DNA of 15,403 nucleotides from positions 64,001 through 79,403 of the forward strand of contig NW_027018108.1 of NCBI RefSeq assembly GCF_032854445.1, given 5' to 3'. Positions within the stretch are counted from its first letter, which is position 1, and every line of letters starts with the position of its first letter. A program made the translations under genes and the position numbers. The notes beneath the pieces were generated by a model. It had not been told where the DNA came from and ran no database searches. It saw nothing but the letters and a program-made list of their open reading frames with translations. The stretch is from Liolophura sinensis. Its lineage: Eukaryota > Mollusca > Polyplacophora > Chitonida > Chitonidae. Below are positions 10,258-15,403 of this stretch, one piece after another.

Positions 10258-11067
10258 GTTCTTTGCAATGATAAACCTAAATCTTTTAAAAGACATGTAT
10301 GGGACCTTAAATGTGCTGATATAGACCGTCTACGTAACTTACTGTCTGTCTCACCCTGGGATATATGTGACGTTTTCACTGATATAAGTGACGAAGTGTA
10401 TGCATGGTCAAATCTTTTTCTGTCATGCAGTAAGGAAACTATCCCAAATAAAGAAATTACCGTGAGACCTCGCGACAAGCCCTGGATGACCAATGATGTG
10501 CGATATAAGTTACGAATTCGAAACAGATGCTTTAAAAAGTATAAAAGATCTAAAAATGAAAAAGATAAATTTCGCTTCTATATAGCCAGAAGGGAGGCCA
10601 ACACAGCCAAAAGAGAGGCTATTCGTCGCTATGCTACACGTCTAAAAACCAAACTATCTGACCCAAATCTAGATACCAAGACTTACTGGTCTTCAATGAA
10701 ATCAATGTTGGGTTCTAAAGCAAAACCTCCAATACCACCACTACTTGTAAATGGTAAAAATGTGTCCAGTGATATTGATAAGGCCAATGCTTTCTGTGCA
10801 TTCTTTGCATCACATTCTGACCTTCCATCTCCTGTCCCCGACTTGCCGGACTTCTCCTTCGTTACTACAACTCGTTTAAACAGTATACAAATAACTGAAA
10901 AGGAAGTCGGCCAGTGTCTCAGTTCGTTAAATACACAAAAGGCATCAGGTCCGGATGGGATCAGTAATTTTATGTTGCAGAGTGCAGCAGGAAGTATAAC
11001 ACCCTCGCTTACTAAACTATTTAACTCTTCATTACAAAACGGCGTCTTTCCGTCCGCGTGGAAAAGG

Positions 11068-11826
11068 TGCCGCGTTTGCCCAGTATTTAAAAAAGGTGAT
11101 CGACATTGTATTTCTAACTACAGACCAGTATGTCTTCATCCATCGATATCCAAAGTATTTGAAAAAGTCGTCTATAAACATTTATATCAATATCTTACGA
11201 TAAACAATATTCTTATTCCTCACAATGCAGGATTCAAAAGTGGTGATTCAACTATCTGTCAACTAACTAAAATCGTCCATAATATTTATAAAGGTTTAGA
11301 CAACGGTAATGATATGTGTTTGGTATTCTTGGATGTGAGCAAAGCCTTTGACAAGGTTTGGCACACAGGTTTACTATTTAAGTTGAGGCAGATGGGTATT
11401 GGAGGAATGTTACTGGCGTGGATAAATGATTACTTATCTGATCGATCAATCTCTGTTTGCCTCAACGGTAAAGAATCTAGCTCGAATCCTACGTACTCAG
11501 GAGTTCCTCAGGGCTCTGTACTTGGTCCTTTGTTGTTTCTTATCTTCATAAATGATATAAATACTAATATTGAATGTGACATAAATATATTTGCTGACGA
11601 CACATCCTTGTTAGAAGAAATTAAAGATTTACCAGTCTCAGAAACTAGACTGAACCGTGACCTTAGCAAGTTAGCATCGTGGGCAAATCAATGGTGTGTC
11701 ACATTCAATGCTCTTAAGACAGTTTATTTACTTGTATCATTAAAGGGAAATCCTTCCTATCCCAAACTGTATCTTAATGGCACGGAGGTGAAGAGCGTTC
11801 AGTCCCACAAACACCTTGGGATCTTT
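11068..11826 (+). other. Reverse transcriptase domain of ORF2
   Basis: RVT_1-type domain. It shows FKKGD and NYRP at the start, FLDVSKAFDKVWH with the first catalytic Asp (11329-11352 for LDVSKAFD), SGVPQGSVLGPLLF (from 11497) and the FADD box with the two further catalytic Asp residues (11590-11601). It is followed by a KHLG block typical of LINE reverse transcriptases. The domain is uninterrupted. Confidence 0.95.
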
Positions 11827-12123
11827 TTACAACACAATGGGAAATGGGACGAACACATTAGAAACTTAGTTAATAAATGTAACAAAAAACTGAGTATTCT
11901 CAACCGATGTAAGAAATGCCTTACCCGAAAATGTTTGAAAACTCTATACTTCAGTCAAATAAGATCTACCATCGAATATGGTGACATCCTGTTTGATAAT
12001 TGCGGTATAGTGTTGTCTCAAAAACTTGAAACAATTCAGCGAAGAGCTGCTCTTCTCTGTTCTGGGGGCCTACGTCGGACATCGTATAGTAAATTATTAA
12101 ATGAACTAAGATGGGAACCCGCT

Positions 12124-12138
12124 TTATGTGAGACGTAG
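12124..12138 (+). other. ORF2 frameshift 1 after the reverse transcriptase
   Basis: The main frame reaches the conserved block ELRWEP, then runs into TAG at 12136-12138. The conserved follow-on RRRSHRILL is in the next frame from 12128. One extra base in the TTTAT just before explains it. Confidence 0.7.
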
Positions 12139-12329
12139 ATCCCACAGAATTCTTCTTTTCCCTAAAATTATAAATGGGCTATCGCCTCCTTATTTGAAAA
12201 AATTACTACCATGCGGAAATGAAGCTGTCGTCAGTACATACAATCTACGAAATAAGCACAACATCCGTCTTCCCAAAGGTCGTATCCAGTTGTACATGTC
12301 GTCATTTATTCCCCAAACAATTAAAGATT

Positions 12330-12361
12330 GGAATTCAATACGACTCTGTAGAAAAGCTTAA
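12330..12361 (+). other. ORF2 frameshift 2
   Basis: The middle frame carries IKDWNSI and then stops at TAA 12359-12361. The next frame is open through VEKLKSYLK into the C-terminal domain. One extra base between these blocks accounts for it; the exact position cannot be fixed because conservation is weak here. Confidence 0.65.
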
Positions 12362-12527
12362 ATCCTATCTTAAACCTAGTTTTGTTGACAGCATTACTAT
12401 TTCCGTACTGTACGATTCTTTTGTAACATTTTCCTCGATACTGTATTGTAGGATGCGGATGGGACTGAGCGCTCTTCACGCAGACTTATTTACCAATGGC
12501 CTTTCAGATAACCAGTCTGGTCATAAA

Positions 12528-12572
12528 TGTAATTACAAATGTGAAAATTCTCATCATTTTCTTATTGAATGT
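12528..12572 (+). other. C-terminal Cys/His knuckle of ORF2
   Basis: The third-frame codons give C-N-Y-K-C, then HH, then C in IECPAY (C-X3-C-X3/4-H-X4/5-C). They follow RMGLSALHADLF. This is the familiar C-terminal block of CR1/L2-like proteins, thought to bind nucleic acid, and it shows that the reading frame really continued this far. Confidence 0.75.
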
Positions 12573-12991
12573 CCCGCATATGCCGCTCAAAGGAAGCACA
12601 TGTTCGACAGGTTTACTAAAACGAATTCTCCAAATGCTCACTTATCTATTTTCCTTCCGCATTGCTCAAAACATATCTCAAATATTTTACTTTTTGGATC
12701 AAATGACCTATCTCTTAAAGACAATAAAACCATATTCTGTTCTGTGCACAAATTCGTTCAAGATACTCGAAGATTTATCCATCGTACTCACCAAATAGTT
12801 CAAACAAGCTCCTTTTAAGGTACAAAGTGCTAAGACTGAAACCCATTCCTAAATCTGTTTATATAATCGGTACTTAATGCAGTATATGAGTGTGTGCAGT
12901 ATTGGATGCCTATGTGTATTGTAAATATTGTAAATATTTTATTCTTCACTATCAAGTTTTAATTATATAAATGTATGATGTATATAAGTTT

Positions 12992-13032
12992 GAGGAGACC
13001 CCCTAGTGATCCATGGGTTGTGGGATATCCTC
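12992..13032 (+). other. Possible 3'-end hairpin
   Basis: GAGGA (12992-12996) can pair with TCCTC (13028-13032), and inside it ACCC (12998-13001) with GGGT (13015-13018), enclosing a loop around TGATCCAT. This two-part stem close to the 3' end is where related elements carry a recognition structure. Pairing was done by eye; no energy was computed. Confidence 0.45.
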
Positions 13033-13040
13033 AGTAAACA

Positions 13041-13046
13041 AATAAA
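13041..13046 (+). terminator. AATAAA poly(A) signal
   Basis: Exact AATAAA about 31 bases before the junction, suitably placed for 3'-end formation of the element's RNA, although the ending microsatellite means plain poly(A) is not retained in the copy. Confidence 0.55.
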
Positions 13047-13048
13047 GA

Positions 13049-13077
13049 ATTAAATTAAAAATTAAATTAAATTAATA
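13049..13077 (+). repeat. ATTAA microsatellite tail
   Basis: ATTAA occurs at 13049, 13054, 13061, 13066 and 13071, with AA inserted after the second copy and TA after the last. It abuts the satellite at 13078 and marks the 3' end of the retrotransposon. Confidence 0.85.
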
Positions 13078-13079
13078 CT
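13078..13079. other. Right copy of 2-bp target-site duplication (CT)
   Basis: The satellite resumes here with CTGCTGGTAAGAGG. The first two bases repeat the CT at 6921-6922, and phase with the left arm is exact after removing the element and one CT. Confidence 0.7.
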
Positions 13080-15403
13080 GCTGGTAAGAGGCTAATCCGA
13101 CGTATTTTGTGACGAGAAATCGAATGGTGCAAACCGCGTTGCTCTCCGACCAATACTTTTGGCTGTAGCCACAAATGAATAATCAATGATGTCAAGATCA
13201 CGTGCCCAGCAACGGCTCTTACTCCATGGAAACCAAGGAAATTTGCAATTTTTCAACAGCTGGAGATGCCTGGCCCAATTGCGCATCCTTTGGCACCTTA
13301 TTGATGTGGGTCAGTGTTCAATTGTACTTTTTACAGCGGATTGTATCAAGTACCTTGTGTTTTTTTTATATACAAATGGTGTGGTTTTTCTACATGTAGA
13401 TAAAGACATTGAGTTTGTCTTCGACTTAGGAGTAAGACATTTGCTGGGTGAGTTAAATGGGCTTGGCCCAAAGATTTGACGTCGTCTGGGCTACCGAAGG
13501 GCACATAACTTATAATGAAATGTTGAATATAGTAATGACCAGTCGCGATTGTACATAGTTAATGTAGCCGATTTCAATTAGCAAAAAGACCAGGCAAAAA
13601 TCCAAAAGTGGAAAAACTGTTCCAATGCTGCTGGTAAGAGACTAATCCGACGTATTTTGTGACGAGAAATCGAATGGTGCAAACCGCGTTGCTCTCCGAC
13701 CAATACTTTTGGCTGTAGCCACAAGTGAATAATCAATGATGTCAAGATCACGTGCCCAGCAACGGCTCTTACTCCATGGAAACCAAGGAAATTTGCAATT
13801 TTTCAACAGCTGGAGATGCCTGGCCCAATTGCGCATCCTTTGGCACCTTATTGATGTGGGTCAGTGTTCAATTGTACTTTTTACAGCGGATTGTATCAAG
13901 TACCTTGTGGTTTTTTTATATACAAATGGTGTGGTTTTTCTACATGTAGATAAAGACATTGAGTTTGTCTTCGACTTAGAAGTAAGACATTTGCTGGGTG
14001 AGTTAAATGGGCTTGGCCCAAAGATTTGACGTCGTCTGGGCTACCGAAGGGCACATAACTTATAATGAAAAGTTGAATATAGTAATGACCAGTCGCGATT
14101 GTACATAGTTAATGTAGCCGAATTCAATTCGCAAAAAGACCAGGCAAAAATCCAAAAGTGGAAAAACTGTTCCAATGCTGCTGGTAAGAGGCTAATCCGA
14201 CGTATTTTGTGACGAGAAATCGAATGGTGCAAACCGCGTTGCTCTCCGACCAATACTTTTGGCTGTAGCCACAAATGAATAATCAATGATGTCAAGATCA
14301 CGTGCCCAGCAACGGCTCTTACTCCATGGAAACCAAGGAAATTTGCAATTTTTCAACAGCTGGAGATGCCTGGCCCAATTGCGCATCCTTTGGCACCTTA
14401 TTGATGTGGGTCAGTGTTCAATTGTACTTTTTACAGCGGATTGTATCAAGTACCTTGTGTTTTTTTTATATACAAATGGTGTGGTTTTTCTACATGTAGA
14501 TAAAGACATTGAGTTTGTCTTCGACTTAGAAGTAAGACATTTGCTGGGTGAGTTAAATGGGTTTGGCCCAAAGATTTGACGTCGTCTGGGCTACCGAAGG
14601 GCACATAACTTATAATGAAAAATTGAATATAGTAATGACCAGTCGCGATTGTACATAGCTAATGTAGCCGATTTCAATAAGCAAAAAGACCAGGCAAAAA
14701 TCCAAAAGTGGAAAAACTGTTCCAATGCTGCTGGTAAGAGGCTAATCCGACGTATTTTGTGACGAGAAATCGAATGGTGCAAACCGCGTTGCTCTCCGAC
14801 CAATACTTTTGGCTGTAGCCACAAATGAATAATCAATGATGTCAAGATCACGTGCCCAGCAACGGCTCTTACTCCATGGAAACCATAGAAATTTGCAATT
14901 TTTCAACAGCTGGAGATGCCTGGCCCAATTGCGCATCTTTTGGCGCCTTATTGATGTGGGTCAGTGTTCAATTGTACTTTTTACAGCGGACTGTATCAAG
15001 TACCTTGTGTTTTTTTATATACAAATGGTGTGGTTTTTCTACATGTAGATAAAGACATTGAGTTTGTCTTCGACTTAGAAGTAAGACATTTGCTGGGTGA
15101 GTTAAATGGCCTTGGCCCAAAGATTTGACGTCGTCTGGGCTACCGAAGGGCACATAACTTATAATGAAATGTTGAATATAGTAATGACCAGTCGCGATTG
15201 TACATAGTTAATGTAGCCGATTTCAATTAGCAAAATGACCAGGCAAAAATCCAAAAGTGGAAAAACTGTTCCAATGCTGCTGGTAAGAGGCTAATCCGAC
15301 GTATTTTGTGACGAGAAATCGAATGGTGCAAACCGCGTTGCTCTCCGACCAATACTTTTGGCTGTAGCCACAAATGAATAATCAATGATGTCAAGATCAC
15401 GTG
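13078..15403. repeat. Tandem satellite array, right arm
   Basis: This continues the left-arm array in the same orientation and phase. Complete monomers start at 13080, 13630, 14180 and 14730 (550, 550, 550 and 549 bp), with a partial monomer from 15279 to the window end. The monomer at 14730 shares with that at 3623 the rare variants CTTTTGGCGCC and GGACTGT, the shorter T-run and the 549-bp length. The array continues beyond the window. Confidence 0.97.

Larger units (their letters stand above)
9193..12818 (+). pseudogene. ORF2 polyprotein: 2A-like, APE endonuclease, reverse transcriptase; two 3' frameshifts
   Basis: This enzyme would nick target DNA and copy the element's RNA there. The frame is open from 9139. 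9193 is the first in-frame ATG, and the ATG at 9289 has a better context (G at -3, G at +4), so either could be the start. Residues counted from 9193: hydrophobic stretch about 76-105; 2A-like GDIHKNPGP 108-116; endonuclease about 123-355 with FNARSL, TETWL, GGGVAIY, CYRPPN, GDFND and DH; reverse transcriptase about 626-878 with LDVSKAFD, SGVPQGSVLGP and FADD. The first frame stops at TAG 12136-12138. The next frame carries RRRSHRILL...KIINGL and stops at TAA 12359-12361. The third carries the C-terminal Cys/His knuckle and ends at TAA 12816-12818. Each break fits one extra base, near 12124-12127 and near 12330-12348. The total of about 1,200 codons is somewhat long for the family because of the N-terminal extension. 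All visible catalytic residues are present. NYRPVCLHP departs from the usual NYRPISLLP. Confidence 0.92.
6923..13077 (+). mobile_element. CR1/L2-type non-LTR retrotransposon, apparently full length
   Basis: A 6155-bp insertion splits one satellite monomer, with no long terminal repeats or terminal inverted repeats. The order 5' UTR, ORF1 (coiled-coil RNA-binding type), ORF2 (APE endonuclease, reverse transcriptase, C-terminal cysteine/histidine knuckle) and short 3' UTR ending in an ATTAA microsatellite is that of an autonomous LINE of the Jockey superfamily. The 2A-like motif before the endonuclease and the absence of an RNase H domain favour CR1/L2-like clades. A 5' UTR followed by a complete ORF1 start argues against 5' truncation. 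Both ORFs carry single-base frameshifts, so this copy as written could not make full-length proteins. Clade assignment within CR1/L2 is inference and needs a reverse transcriptase phylogeny. Confidence 0.93.
12819..13077 (+). terminator. 3' UTR with poly(A) signal and microsatellite tail
   Basis: About 260 AT-rich bases follow the ORF2 stop. A possible hairpin lies at 12992-13032, AATAAA at 13041-13046, and five ATTAA units from 13049 up to the satellite junction. The 3' end is the part a LINE reverse transcriptase recognises. A microsatellite tail in place of poly(A) is typical of CR1/L2-like families. Confidence 0.75.

Noticed and set aside
10242-10493. Minus-strand ORF inside ORF2, and the + strand ORF 12496-12798
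   Set aside because: Shadows of the real ORF2 frames, which carry conserved motifs.
428-15048. Repeated + strand ORFs of 97 and 65 aa and - strand ORFs of 64, 86 and 61 aa in the satellite monomers
   Set aside because: They overlap each other in opposite strands and frames, and recur only because the DNA is repeated. Common variants create or remove stops (for example ATTCGC/ATTAGC and changes in the T-run), and substitutions change amino acids freely. The monomer length is not a multiple of three, and no known domain is seen.
1-15403. CRISPR array or prokaryotic element
   Set aside because: The repeats are 550 bp without spacers, and the coding parts are those of a eukaryotic LINE.

Overview
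The window looks like animal (metazoan) nuclear DNA with no ordinary host gene and no bacterial features. It holds two things: a long head-to-tail array of a roughly 550-bp satellite monomer (1-6922 and 13078-15403), and one APE-type non-LTR retrotransposon of the CR1/L2 (Jockey superfamily) kind inserted into it (6923-13077). The family of the element, its 2A-like motif and its base composition suggest a marine invertebrate. Frequent TACATGTA-type words are reminiscent of bivalve molluscs, but that is a weak guess and the species cannot be read from the sequence.

Layout. 1-6922 holds one partial and twelve complete monomers. 6923-13077 is the retrotransposon on the + strand: 5' UTR (6923-7165), ORF1 (7166-8226, broken twice), a long AT-rich spacer (8227-9192), ORF2 (9193-12818, broken twice in its 3' part) and a 3' UTR with a possible hairpin, an AATAAA signal and a short ATTAA microsatellite tail (12819-13077). 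From 13078 the satellite resumes in exact phase, with four complete monomers and one partial. Removing the element plus a 2-bp CT duplication rejoins a perfect 550-bp monomer, so the insertion came after the array formed.

How the parts work together. ORF1 has the plan of a non-LTR nucleic-acid-binding protein: a disordered N-terminus, a coiled coil, an RRM-like region and a C-terminal domain. ORF2 carries, in order, a hydrophobic N-terminal region ending in a 2A-like GDIHKNPGP, an APE-type endonuclease, a reverse transcriptase with an intact FADD box, and a C-terminal cysteine/histidine knuckle. The endonuclease would nick the target, and the reverse transcriptase would copy the RNA from its 3' hairpin and tail. 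All four frame breaks are consistent with exactly one extra base, and the frames are otherwise open. The copy is therefore either young and freshly dead, or intact with consensus errors in the assembly.

The satellite monomer matches no rRNA, tRNA, histone or snRNA gene that I recognise. It has short overlapping ORFs on both strands, which I regard as non-coding.
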